Shown: positions 30,609 to 41,736 of the stretch, in pieces
Numbering within the stretch: the stretch's first letter is position 1
Layout: each line of letters opens with the position of its first letter
Assembly (NCBI RefSeq): GCF_004364935.1
Contig: NZ_SOBT01000008.1
Span: 1,925,534 to 1,989,533, forward strand
Reading direction: 5' to 3'
DNA: 64,000 bases
Source: Panacagrimonas perspica
GTDB lineage: Bacteria > Pseudomonadota > Gammaproteobacteria > Nevskiales > Nevskiaceae
The notes under the pieces: model-generated
Told to the model about the DNA's origin: nothing
Seen by the model: only the letters and a program-made list of their open reading frames with translations
Database searches by the model: none
Made by a program: the position numbers and the translations under genes

Positions 30609-31332
30609 GATCGTCCCAGGACTTCGCCTTCTCGCGCGGGCTGCGCAACAGATAGGCGGGGTGATAGGTGATGAACAGCGGCGTGCGCTCGGGACCGTAG
30701 GCATGCAGCGGGCCGCGCAACCTGGACAGCGGCTCGTCCGTCACCAGCAGCCGCTGCGCCGCGATGCGGCCCAGCGCGACGATCAGCTTGGGTTTGACCA
30801 GCTTGATCTGCGCTTCCAGGTACGGCCGGCAGGCCTCGGCCTCTTCCTTCTCGGGATCGCGATTGCCGGGAGGACGGCACTTCACGACGTTGGCGATGAA
30901 CGTGTTCTCGGATCGCGAACGGCCAATGGCCTTCAGCATCTCGTCGAGCAGTTGTCCGGCGCGTCCGACGAAGGGCTCACCCCGGGCATCCTCGTCGGCC
31001 CCGGGACCTTCGCCGACCACCATCAGCGACGCCGACTCGGGACCGACGCCGAAGACGGTTTGCGTGCGCGTCGCGCACAGCTTGCAGCGGGTGCAGTCCT
31101 TGACCATCGCGCGCACGGCCGCCCAGTCGGTCGGCACGATGATCGGGGGCGCACGTTCGATGACGGGAAGTTCGGCGGCCGGTTCCGGCGGCGCCTTCGC
31201 CTTGGCCGGGACCTTGGCGATCGGGACGATCTTCGCGACCTCGGGCTCGGTGGCCTCGCCCGGCGTGCTGCGCGACACCCAGACATCGACGCCGAGCGCT
31301 TTCAGGTAGGTCTTGCGACGGGCCGGGTTCAT
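30574..31332 (-). CDS. udg: Uracil-DNA glycosylase, family 4 (Fe-S)
   Basis: The 252-residue protein has a disordered Ala/Pro/Lys-rich N-terminal region (about 20–80) and a family-4 UDG domain. The iron-sulfur Cys pair is DCTRCKLCATR (about 98–108), with further Cys in VVKCRPPGNRDP and EACRPYLEAQ. Motif A is GEGPGADEDARGEPFVGRAG and motif B lies in ITYHPAYLLR. Such enzymes remove uracil from DNA, starting base-excision repair. The ATG at 31332 (MNPARRKTYLKALGVDVW) was chosen; the frame opens 35 codons earlier without support. Together with rimI it probably formed one leftward unit before the acyltransferase gene came between them. Confidence 0.92.
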   Translation of the reverse strand: MNPARRKTYLKALGVDVWVSRSTPGEATEPEVAKIVPIAKVPAKAKAPPEPAAELPVIERAPPIIVPTDWAAVRAMVKDCTRCKLCATRTQTVFGVGPESASLMVVGEGPGADEDARGEPFVGRAGQLLDEMLKAIGRSRSENTFIANVVKCRPPGNRDPEKEEAEACRPYLEAQIKLVKPKLIVALGRIAAQRLLVTDEPLSRLRGPLHAYGPERTPLFITYHPAYLLRSPREKAKSWDDLKKVWRFLQTG

Positions 31333-31408
31333 GCAGGGACGAAGCGATGGAATCGGCGAAAACGATAGCACGGCATCGACGCCGCCCCGACCGCCGATCG
31401 CCTGCGAC

Positions 31409-32044
31409 TCAAGCGGCTTCCCAGCCGTCGCCACCATCGTCGCGACGCTCGCGCGGGAGCCGGAAGTACAGCTTGCCGTCGGCGGCTTTGCGCGATGCGT
31501 CCCCGACGAATCCCTGCCGTTTGAGCGTGCGTTGCGAAGCGACGTTGGGCAGGTCGGTGGTCGCCCGAATCTCGACCAGGTGCAGCGTATCGAATCCGTA
31601 GGCCACCATCGCTTCGGCCATCTCGCGCGCGTAGCCCTTCATCCACTGGTCCTCGGCCACGCCGTACAGCAACTCGAGTTCGTGCTCGTCGCGGAAGAAT
31701 CCGTAGCCGCAGAACCCGGCCAGCGCACCGTCGGCATCGTAGGCGCCCCACAGCCCGTAGCCCTGATGTTCGAACCACCAGGCGCTCTGCATCACCGCGT
31801 CGCGGGTCTGTTCGGCGGACAGCACACGGTCGTCCCACAGGTAACGGCGCACACCCCGCTGCGTCCACAAGGCGTGGAGCGCGTCGATATCCGTCCCCTG
31901 CAACGGCCGCAGCACCAGATGCGAAGTGCGCAGCTCCGTTGGTCGCGCCGCCGCCGGAGCGGGCGACGCGACCGGTTTGGCAGGCCTTCTCTTAAGCCAC
32001 CGCACGCGCAGGAGCAGCGGCCTTGGCGCGCTGCCGCGCCACAC
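31409..32044 (-). CDS. GNAT acetyltransferase, RimJ/RimL type
   Basis: The family match starts at [21 protein letters not shown]. The acetyl-CoA site is weakly conserved ([16 protein letters not shown]), then [22 protein letters not shown], typical of RimJ/RimL-like enzymes. The substrate is unknown. The start is uncertain: GTG codons at 32044 (211 residues) and 32005 (198 residues) both lie inside the end of leuA, and no ATG precedes the domain. The overlap with leuA (53 or 14 bases) suggests co-transcription. Confidence 0.78.
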   Translation of the reverse strand: MWRGSAPRPLLLRVRWLKRRPAKPVASPAPAAARPTELRTSHLVLRPLQGTDIDALHALWTQRGVRRYLWDDRVLSAEQTRDAVMQSAWWFEHQGYGLWGAYDADGALAGFCGYGFFRDEHELELLYGVAEDQWMKGYAREMAEAMVAYGFDTLHLVEIRATTDLPNVASQRTLKRQGFVGDASRKAADGKLYFRLPRERRDDGGDGWEAA

Positions 32045-33701
32045 GATTGAGACCGGACAGGATCGCCTTCAACGACGCGGTGACGATGTTCGAGTCGATG
32101 CCGACCCCGAAAACCGGCCGGCCATCACCGACTTTGAGCTCGATGTAGGTCACGGCCTTGGCATCCGCACCCTTGGTGATGGCGTGCTCGTGATAGTCGA
32201 CGACCGCGATGTTCTCGCCGGCGACCTTGCTCAGCGCGCTGACGAACGCATCGATCGGCCCGTTGCCGCGGCCTGCGAGCTTCTGCCGCGTGCCGTCGCG
32301 CGTGACTTCGGTCGTGAGCTCCACTTCGTTGCGCGTGGAGTCCTCGACCAGGAAGTGCGCGAGATAGCCGTAAGGCGCGTTCGCCTGCAGATACTCGCCG
32401 TCGAAGATGTTCCAGATATCCTCGGCGCGGACTTCCTTGCCGGTGGCATCCGTCACTTCCTGCACGACCTGGCTGAACTCGATCTGCAGCCGGCGCGGCA
32501 TGTTGAGGCCGTACTCAGCCTCGAGCAGATAGGCGATGCCGCCCTTGCCCGATTGCGAGTTCACGCGGATCACCGCCTCGTACGAACGGCCCAGGTCGAG
32601 CGGATCGATGGGCAGGTATGGCATCTCCCAGATGTCGCCTTCCTTGCGGGCGGAAAACGCCTTCTTGATCGCGTCCTGGTGCGAGCCCGAGAACGAGGTG
32701 AAGACCAGATCGCCGACGTAGGGATGGCGCGGATGCACGGGGAGCTGGTTGCAGAACTCGACCGCGCGACGCACTTCGTCGATATCCGAGAAATCCAGAC
32801 CCGGATGCACGCCCTGCGAATAGAGATTCAGCGCGATGTTCACGACGTCGACGTTGCCGGTGCGCTCGCCATTGCCGAACAGGCAGCCTTCGATGCGATC
32901 GCCGCCGGCCATCAACGCGAACTCGCCCGCCGCCGTGCCGGTGCCGCGATCGTTGTGCGGGTGGATCGACAGGATGATGCCGTCGCGCCTTTTCAGATTC
33001 CGATGCATCCACTCGACCATGTCCGCGAAGATGTTCGGCGTGGAATGCTCGACCGTGCTCGGCAGATTGATGATGCAGGGGTTGGCCTTGGAGGACTGCC
33101 AGACCTCGGTCACCGCGTCGACGGTGTCCTTCGAGAATTCGAGTTCGGCGCCGGAGAACATCTCGGGCGAGAACTCGAACATCCACTCGGTACCCTTCTG
33201 CTCGCGTGCGAGCTGCTGGATGAGTTTGGCGTGCTCCACCGAGAGCTGCTGGATGACCTCGGCCTTGCTCAGGTTGAACACGACGCGACGCATCACCGGC
33301 GCGACCGCGTGGTAGTAGTGGACGATCGCGCGGCGCGCGCCGACGAGCGCTTCGAACGTGCGCTGGATCAAGGGCTCGCGCGCCGGCGTGAGCACCTGGA
33401 TCGTGACGTCCTTCGGGATGCGGTCTTCCTCGATCAGGCAACGCACGAAGTCGAAGTCGGTCTGCGACGCCGACGGAAACCCGACCTCGATCTCCTTGAA
33501 GCCGATGCGGCACAGCATCTCGAACATGCGCAGCTTGCGCGTGCGGTCCATCGGCTCGATCAGCGCCTGGTTGCCGTCGCGCAGGTCGACGCTGCACCAG
33601 ACCGGGGGCCGCGTGATGACCTGGTCGGGCCAGGTGCGGTCCTTGAGATTCACCGGCGCGAACGGCCGGTACTTGCTTGCGGGATTCTTCAACATGCTCA
33701 T
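31992..33701 (-). CDS. leuA: 2-isopropylmalate synthase
   Basis: The 569-residue protein catalyses the first step of leucine synthesis, condensing acetyl-CoA with 2-ketoisovalerate. The catalytic and metal-binding motifs are [17 protein letters not shown] (about 36–52) and [13 protein letters not shown], and [14 protein letters not shown] completes the barrel. A C-terminal LeuA allosteric domain (from about 430) binds leucine in relatives. It is of the long LeuA type. The ATG at 33701 follows AAGGAA; an upstream ATG-like start is unsupported. Upstream lies a Leu-rich leader peptide, suggesting attenuation by leucine supply. Confidence 0.96.
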   Translation of the reverse strand: MSMLKNPASKYRPFAPVNLKDRTWPDQVITRPPVWCSVDLRDGNQALIEPMDRTRKLRMFEMLCRIGFKEIEVGFPSASQTDFDFVRCLIEEDRIPKDVTIQVLTPAREPLIQRTFEALVGARRAIVHYYHAVAPVMRRVVFNLSKAEVIQQLSVEHAKLIQQLAREQKGTEWMFEFSPEMFSGAELEFSKDTVDAVTEVWQSSKANPCIINLPSTVEHSTPNIFADMVEWMHRNLKRRDGIILSIHPHNDRGTGTAAGEFALMAGGDRIEGCLFGNGERTGNVDVVNIALNLYSQGVHPGLDFSDIDEVRRAVEFCNQLPVHPRHPYVGDLVFTSFSGSHQDAIKKAFSARKEGDIWEMPYLPIDPLDLGRSYEAVIRVNSQSGKGGIAYLLEAEYGLNMPRRLQIEFSQVVQEVTDATGKEVRAEDIWNIFDGEYLQANAPYGYLAHFLVEDSTRNEVELTTEVTRDGTRQKLAGRGNGPIDAFVSALSKVAGENIAVVDYHEHAITKGADAKAVTYIELKVGDGRPVFGVGIDSNIVTASLKAILSGLNRVARQRAKAAAPARAVA

Positions 33702-33755
33702 GACGAACTTCCTTGCCGGCGATGCCGGACGCGACGGCGCCATTGTCGCGCACGT

Positions 33756-33843
33756 CGCCAGTTTTGGCGGGGTGTTTCTTGCGGGTGTTGTTTCACGGAT
33801 TGAGGCCCCGTGTGGCCAGTTTCGTTGGTCTGCCTTACGGCAG
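33756..33843 (-). promoter_or_regulatory. Hairpins in the leuA leader (possible attenuator)
   Basis: On the minus strand three short stems follow one another after the leader peptide. They are CTGCC–GTAA–GGCAG (33830–33843, including the leader stop codon), CACGG/CCGTG (33794–33812) and CGCCA–AAAC–TGGCG (33756–33769). None is followed by a U-run, so control, if real, would work through Rho or the leuA ribosome-binding site rather than an intrinsic terminator. Confidence 0.4.
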
Positions 33844-33939
33844 CAGCAGCGCCGGCAGGGCGAGCAGATTCAGGCGCGCCAGCGCGATCGCGCGGGGAGC
33901 GCGAACGGCAACTGCAAGGAGGGCGACGGAACTGACCAT
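33835..33939 (-). CDS. Leu-rich leader peptide upstream of leuA
   Basis: This short frame encodes 34 residues, [20 protein letters not shown] then [14 protein letters not shown]. Ten are Leu, four Val and one Ile, and LLALPALLL sits at the end, where ribosome stalling would matter. It ends 134 bases before the leuA start. Leader peptides rich in the product amino acid control leu and ilv operons in many proteobacteria, so attenuation is the natural reading. A TACACT box ends six bases before the ATG, so transcription may begin at the A of the ATG, making the leader mRNA leaderless. The peptide is too short for routine gene calling. Confidence 0.65.
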   Translation of the reverse strand: MVSSVALLAVAVRAPRAIALARLNLLALPALLLP

Positions 33940-33945
33940 GAGGGC

Positions 33946-33951
33946 AGTGTA
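33946..33951 (-). promoter_or_regulatory. -10 box of the leuA leader transcript
   Basis: TACACT on the minus strand is followed by GCCCTC and then the ATG of the leader peptide. The -35 region is weak. The spacing implies a start point at or next to the ATG. Confidence 0.5.
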
Positions 33952-34013
33952 ACCAGCCGATCGCGCCGGGAAAACCCCTGGAGGCGCGAACGGTCCGGGC
34001 GGCCTGACAAGCC

Positions 34014-34088
34014 TTCAACGCGAAGGCGCAAAGGTCGCAAAGGAAAACCAGGGGATTTCCGGCTTTGCGCCCTTTGCGCCTTCGCGTC
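34014..34088. repeat. GCAAAG-rich inverted repeat, copy 1
   Basis: The left arm TTCAACGCGAAGGCGCAAAG continues GTCGCAAAGG; the right arm is CTTTGCGCCCTTTGCGCCTT followed by CGCGT. GCAAAG units recur every 7–8 bases. It separates leuA and its leader from pssA. Confidence 0.8.
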
Positions 34089-34122
34089 GGAGATTTTCCT
34101 CGGGACCGCCAGCCCGCTACGG

Positions 34123-34926
34123 TCAGTTCGGCGCGGGGGCTGAAGGCTTGCGCGTCCGGCGCATCAGCGCCGCGATCGGACCCGACAGCACATAGCCGAA
34201 CGCTGCGAGAAACAGCACGCGCGGCGGGTCCAGGGTCGCCAGCAGGATCACGCCGACGACCGCCGCGAAGGAAAGGAATCGCACCGGCCCGCCCTCCAGC
34301 TTCTTGAAGCTGTTGTAGCGAATGCTGGTGACCATCGACAGGGCCGTCAGAAGGGTCAGCGGCGCGGCCACGATCAGCACGTCGGTCCCTTCGAACGGCA
34401 CCCGCCCGGCCACCCAGACGAACAGCGACTTGCTGTCGTCGACGCAGCTCCACACGAAGAACGTGACGACGCCAGCCGCGGTCGGGCTCGGTACGCCGTA
34501 GAAATCCTTGTTGCTGCTGGCGATGGCCGCCAGCACGTTGAAGCGGGCCAGCCGCAACGCCGCGCAGGCGCAGTACGTGAACGCGATGACCCAGCCGACC
34601 TTGCCGCCGAACCACGGATAGTCGGCGAAATAGCGCAGGCTGAACGCGTACACGAGGATCGCCGGGGCCACGCCGAACGCGACCATGTCGCACAGCGAGT
34701 CGTATTCCTTGCCGAAGTCGGTCGCGGTGCCGGTCAGGCGTGCGATGCGACCGTCGAGGCCGTCCGCGACCATCGCCACCAGGATGCCGATGCAGGCCGC
34801 CTCGAAGTGGCCGTTCATCGCCATCACGATGGCGTAGAAGCCGCCGAACAGCGTGGCGGTCGTGAACAGGTTGGGCAGGATGTAGATGCCCTTGCGTCGA
34901 GCCGGAGATGCGGGTTTATCGTCCAT
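34123..34926 (-). CDS. pssA: CDP-diacylglycerol–serine O-phosphatidyltransferase
   Basis: The 267-residue membrane protein belongs to the CDP-alcohol phosphatidyltransferases. The signature D-G-x2-A-R-x8-G-x3-D-x3-D is clear in DGLDGRIARLTGTATDFGKE followed by YDSLCD (about 55–80). About eight hydrophobic helices follow, and the N-terminus PNLFTTATLFGGFYAIV is typical of the type II PssA. It makes phosphatidylserine, the precursor of phosphatidylethanolamine. It follows the Psd-like gene by 22 bp on the same strand, an order shared with other proteobacterial ilv–psd–pss–leu clusters. Confidence 0.95.
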   Translation of the reverse strand: MDDKPASPARRKGIYILPNLFTTATLFGGFYAIVMAMNGHFEAACIGILVAMVADGLDGRIARLTGTATDFGKEYDSLCDMVAFGVAPAILVYAFSLRYFADYPWFGGKVGWVIAFTYCACAALRLARFNVLAAIASSNKDFYGVPSPTAAGVVTFFVWSCVDDSKSLFVWVAGRVPFEGTDVLIVAAPLTLLTALSMVTSIRYNSFKKLEGGPVRFLSFAAVVGVILLATLDPPRVLFLAAFGYVLSGPIAALMRRTRKPSAPAPN

Positions 34927-34948
34927 GCTCGGATCTTGGGTCTTCGGC

Positions 34949-35563
34949 TCAGGTCTTGCGCAGCATCGTGGCCAGCAGGGTCTCGCCCGATCTTACGCGC
35001 TGGCCGAGTTGCACTTCCACGCGCCAGCCCATCGGGACGATCACTTCGATCTCCCGCGCCAGACGACGCAAGCCGCAACGGCGCCCCTGTCCGACCCGCT
35101 CGCCGACGCCGAGCATGACCGGGCGCGCACCGAGCAGACTGCCCCGGCCCACGCGTACCAGCAGATCCTGGCCTTCTTCGGTACGGATGCGCGAAACCGC
35201 CGCACCACCGCCGCGCGACACCGGCATCACATCGCCGGAAATCGGCGCGCGGAGACAATAACCGCCCCACAGCGACGTGCGGATGACGATGCGGATCGCC
35301 TCGCGATTGAGCACCGGGTCGTGGCACTCGCGCCGGTGAATCACGGTGCCGTCGACGGGAGCGAGCGCCCCGCGCGGTTTGCACGACACGCCATGCCGCG
35401 GATCCGCGTAAAAACCGGCCGCGGCGGGCAAGGCCGCCGCGAGCACCGCCGGAACCACCACCGCACCGCCCAGGCTCAGCAGCGCGGCCACCCCACCCAA
35501 CGCACCGATCACGCCCCAGCCTTCGGGGACGATGGTCAGCAGCGGTTCGTAGGGTCGAAGCAT
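34949..35563 (-). CDS. Phosphatidylserine decarboxylase-like protein lacking the pyruvoyl Ser
   Basis: The 204-residue protein has the size and layout of short-form Psd: PEGW near the start, two N-terminal hydrophobic segments (about 18–50), and LAPVDGTVI matching the PADG motif. The C-terminus GRRCGLRRLAREIEVIVPMG aligns with GQRxGFIRFGSRVDVYLPxG of known short Psd proteins. In that alignment the Gly-Ser, where self-cleavage makes the pyruvoyl cofactor, is Ala-Arg. The VHxQRxP His motif of known enzymes is also changed (GYCLRAP). It is therefore probably not an active self-processing decarboxylase. It lies between ilvC and pssA, where a true psd is usual, so either the enzyme is elsewhere or this is a divergent or regulatory form. 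Confidence 0.75.
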   Translation of the reverse strand: MLRPYEPLLTIVPEGWGVIGALGGVAALLSLGGAVVVPAVLAAALPAAAGFYADPRHGVSCKPRGALAPVDGTVIHRRECHDPVLNREAIRIVIRTSLWGGYCLRAPISGDVMPVSRGGGAAVSRIRTEEGQDLLVRVGRGSLLGARPVMLGVGERVGQGRRCGLRRLAREIEVIVPMGWRVEVQLGQRVRSGETLLATMLRKT

Positions 35564-35652
35564 CAGGTGAACTTCAGTTTCCGGTACCGGGGGCCCGCAA
35601 GGGGCGCGCCCGGGAACCGGAAAACCGCGTCACGAGCCGATCTTCTGGCCGA

Positions 35653-37240
<1,588 letters not shown>

Positions 37241-37444
37241 GGGCCGAAACGCCAGGGATCGCGGGGGCGCGACTTTAATGGCGCAGGCGTGCTCAGGCAA
37301 CCCGGCTGGTCCGTCTCGCCGACCCCGCCGGGCGAGCCCGGCACCAAAATCCTGGCATCTGGACACCGGAGAACTCCGTCGTCAGGCCTGGCACCGGGCG
37401 GATCATCGTCTCGATCGACAGAGAGCACCTCGATTCGACGAATT

Positions 37445-37522
37445 TTCAACGCAGAGGCGCAGAGGTCGCAAAGAAAACCCGAGGGGGATTCGGACTTCGC
37501 GTCCTTTGCGTCTCTGCGTTGA
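37445..37522. repeat. GCAAAG-rich inverted repeat, copy 2
   Basis: TTCAACGCAGAGGCGCAGAG plus GTCGCAAAG on the left pairs with CCTTTGCGTCTCTGCGTTGA on the right. It lies in the divergent gap between ilvN and ilvB. The remainder of that gap (37241–37444) holds no recognisable gene. Confidence 0.82.
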
Positions 37523-37650
37523 AGCTTTCCTCGAACGGGTTGCCTCAAGGGATCGAAACCGGGCGATGCCAGCGGCAAATGCTGGCCTGAGGCGGAAGCG
37601 CCTGTGTTTTAATGAGCGTCTTTTCCGCCTTTTGGTTGCACTTCGAAGCC

Positions 37651-39489
37651 ATGACTGCCCCCACGCCCTCGCCCTACCACCCCCTCACCGGAACCACGAT
37701 GACCGGCGCGGACACGGTCGTACAGGTGCTGGCCGACGAGGGCGTCGACGTCATCTTCGGATACTCCGGCGGCGCGATCCTGCCGACCTACGACGCCGTT
37801 TTCCGCTTCAACGAGCTGCACAAGGTCAACGGCGCCGAGCCGATGCCGCTGATCGTACCCGCCAACGAGCAGGCCGCAGGCTTCATGGCCGCCGGCTATG
37901 CACGCGCCTCGGGCAAGGTCGGCGTGTGCCTGGTCACCTCCGGTCCGGGCGCCACCAACACGGTCACGCCGGTCCGCGACTGCATGGCGGACTCGATCCC
38001 CATCGTCGTGCTCTGCGGCCAAGTTCCGACCGCCGCCATCGGTTCGGACGGCTTCCAGGAAGCCCCCGTCAGCACGATCATGGGCTCGGCGGCCAAGCAC
38101 GTGTTCCTGGTCACCGACGCCAGCAAGCTGGAAGCCACGCTGCGGACCGCCTTCGAGATCGCCCGGACCGGTCGTCCGGGCCCGGTGGTGGTGGACATCC
38201 CCAAGGACGTGCAGAACTGGTCGGGCAAGTTCGCCGGCCAGGGCGTCCTGCCGATTCCGGGTTATCGCGCCCGCCTGCGCGAAGTCACCACCAACAAGCT
38301 CGGCCCCGCCGGCGCCGGCCAGTTCCTGGAACTGCTGCGCCAGGCCAAGCGTCCGCTGATCTACGCCGGCGGCGGCGTCATCAACGGCCAGGCCTCGGCT
38401 GAACTGCGCGCCTTCGCCGATGCCTTCAAGATTCCGGTGACGACGACGCTGATGGGCATCGGCGCCTACGACACCACCGAGGCGCGCTCGCTGCAGATGC
38501 TGGGCATGCACGGCACGGCGTTCGCCAACTACGCGGTCGACGATTGCGACTTCCTGGTAGCCGTCGGTGCCCGCTTCGACGATCGCGTGGCCGGTGTGCC
38601 GGGCAAGTTCGCGCCCAAGGCGCGCGCCATCGCCCACCTCGACGTCGACCCGGCCGAGATCGGCAAGGTCAAGAAGGTCGACTGGTGGCACGTGGGCGAG
38701 CTGCGCCAGGCGCTCGAGGCCCTTCGCAGCTTCGCCGTCGATCACGGCTTCAGGCCGGACTACTCGGCCTGGCATGCGCACATCGCGAAGCTCAAGGCCG
38801 AGCATGCGATGAACTACGAGCGCGGCGGCACGCACATCCAGCCGCATGCCGCGATCGAGGAAATCAACAAGCTGACGAAGGGCACGGCCGTGGTGGCAAC
38901 CGGCGTCGGCCAGCACCAGATGTGGGCTGCGCAGTACTTCGACTTCAAGGAACCCCGCCTGTGGCTTACGTCGGGCTCGATGGGCACGATGGGCTTCGGC
39001 CTGCCGGCTGCGATCGGCGCCGCGTTCGCGCGCAAGGACCGCATCGTCATCGACATCGACGGCGACGCCTCGATCCGCATGAACCTGGGTGAACTCGAGA
39101 CGGCGACCACGTACAACCTGCCGGTGAAGATCGTCGTGCTGAACAACTACGGCGACGGCATGGTCAAGCAGTGGCAGCGCCTGTTCTTTGCCTCGCGCTA
39201 TGCCGGTTCGGACAAGAGCCTGCATCGCAAGGACTTCATCAAGGCGGCGGAGGCGGATGGTTTTGCATTCGCCAAGCGCGTCGAGAAGAAGGAAGACCTC
39301 GCGCGCGTCGTCAAGGAGTTCATCGACTTCCCAGGGCCCGCGTTCCTCGAAGTCGTCATCGATCCGATGGCCTCGGTCTACCCGATGGTCGGCCCCGGCA
39401 TGAGCTACGAGCAGATGATCACCGGCGACTGGATCCCCTCGCGCTCGAAGCAGACGACCGGCAGCAGCGACAAGGCCGACCTGTTCTGA
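37651..39489 (+). CDS. ilvB: Acetolactate synthase large (catalytic) subunit
   Basis: The 612-residue ThDP enzyme makes acetolactate for valine/leucine and acetohydroxybutyrate for isoleucine. The N-terminal Pyr domain holds FGYSGGAILPTYDAVF and the catalytic Glu in VPANEQAAGFMAAGYARASG. A central FAD/Rossmann-type domain follows, and the C-terminal PP domain has the ThDP motif IDIDGDASIRMNLGELETAT. The ATG at 37651 is preferred; 37612 overlaps a TTTAAT box and 37699 (MTGADTV) is an alternative. It is read opposite to ilvN and flanked by GCAAAG repeats, suggesting inversion of an ancestral ilvBN operon. Confidence 0.95.
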   Translation: MTAPTPSPYHPLTGTTMTGADTVVQVLADEGVDVIFGYSGGAILPTYDAVFRFNELHKVNGAEPMPLIVPANEQAAGFMAAGYARASGKVGVCLVTSGPGATNTVTPVRDCMADSIPIVVLCGQVPTAAIGSDGFQEAPVSTIMGSAAKHVFLVTDASKLEATLRTAFEIARTGRPGPVVVDIPKDVQNWSGKFAGQGVLPIPGYRARLREVTTNKLGPAGAGQFLELLRQAKRPLIYAGGGVINGQASAELRAFADAFKIPVTTTLMGIGAYDTTEARSLQMLGMHGTAFANYAVDDCDFLVAVGARFDDRVAGVPGKFAPKARAIAHLDVDPAEIGKVKKVDWWHVGELRQALEALRSFAVDHGFRPDYSAWHAHIAKLKAEHAMNYERGGTHIQPHAAIEEINKLTKGTAVVATGVGQHQMWAAQYFDFKEPRLWLTSGSMGTMGFGLPAAIGAAFARKDRIVIDIDGDASIRMNLGELETATTYNLPVKIVVLNNYGDGMVKQWQRLFFASRYAGSDKSLHRKDFIKAAEADGFAFAKRVEKKEDLARVVKEFIDFPGPAFLEVVIDPMASVYPMVGPGMSYEQMITGDWIPSRSKQTTGSSDKADLF

Positions 39490-39492
39490 ACC

Positions 39493-39563
39493 CGTAGCCC
39501 GGGTGAAACCCGGGACGGATCCTCGACTCCTGACGAAAAGCCCCGGGTTTCACCCGGGCTACG
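39493..39563. repeat. TAGCCCGG double-hairpin repeat, copy 4
   Basis: CGTAGCCCGGGTGAAACCCG and its reverse complement (ending CACCCGGGCTACG) flank about 26 bases. It begins 4 bp after the ilvB stop codon. Confidence 0.9.
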
Positions 39564-39580
39564 AGCTGATTTGCGTGGGT

Positions 39581-39674
39581 TACGGCAAAGGTCAACGCAA
39601 AGGTCGTGGAGAACAACAAAGAAAGGCGCAAAGGATCATGGAAATCCTTTGCGCCTTTCTTTTTCCTTTGCCGT
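39581..39674. repeat. GCAAAG-rich inverted repeat, copy 3
   Basis: TACGGCAAAGGTCAACGCAA begins the left side and TTTTTCCTTTGCCGT ends the right. Its core is a 17-bp perfect hairpin, listed separately as a terminator. It lies between the converging ilvB and pyrG genes. Confidence 0.8.
39620..39664. terminator. Bidirectional terminator of ilvB and pyrG inside the repeat
   Basis: AGAAAGGCGCAAAGGAT (39620–39636) pairs perfectly with 39644–39660 around a 7-base loop. A T-run follows on the plus strand (39660–39664), and the mirrored AAAGAAAG gives TTTCTTTG on the minus strand. It would stop ilvB and, less strongly, pyrG transcripts. Confidence 0.68.
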
Positions 39675-39742
39675 CGCTGCTTCAATCGCAGCTCCGTTGC
39701 GCTGGTCGTTGCCGTAAAGAACGCCCCCGGGTTACGAAGGCT

Positions 39743-41709
<1,967 letters not shown>

Positions 41710-41736
41710 ACCCGTCTAGAAGACGCCGCCATCCGC

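Noticed and set aside
33756-33769. CGCCA–AAAC–TGGCG stem before leuA as an intrinsic terminator
   Set aside because: No U-run follows on the minus strand; kept only as part of a possible attenuator.
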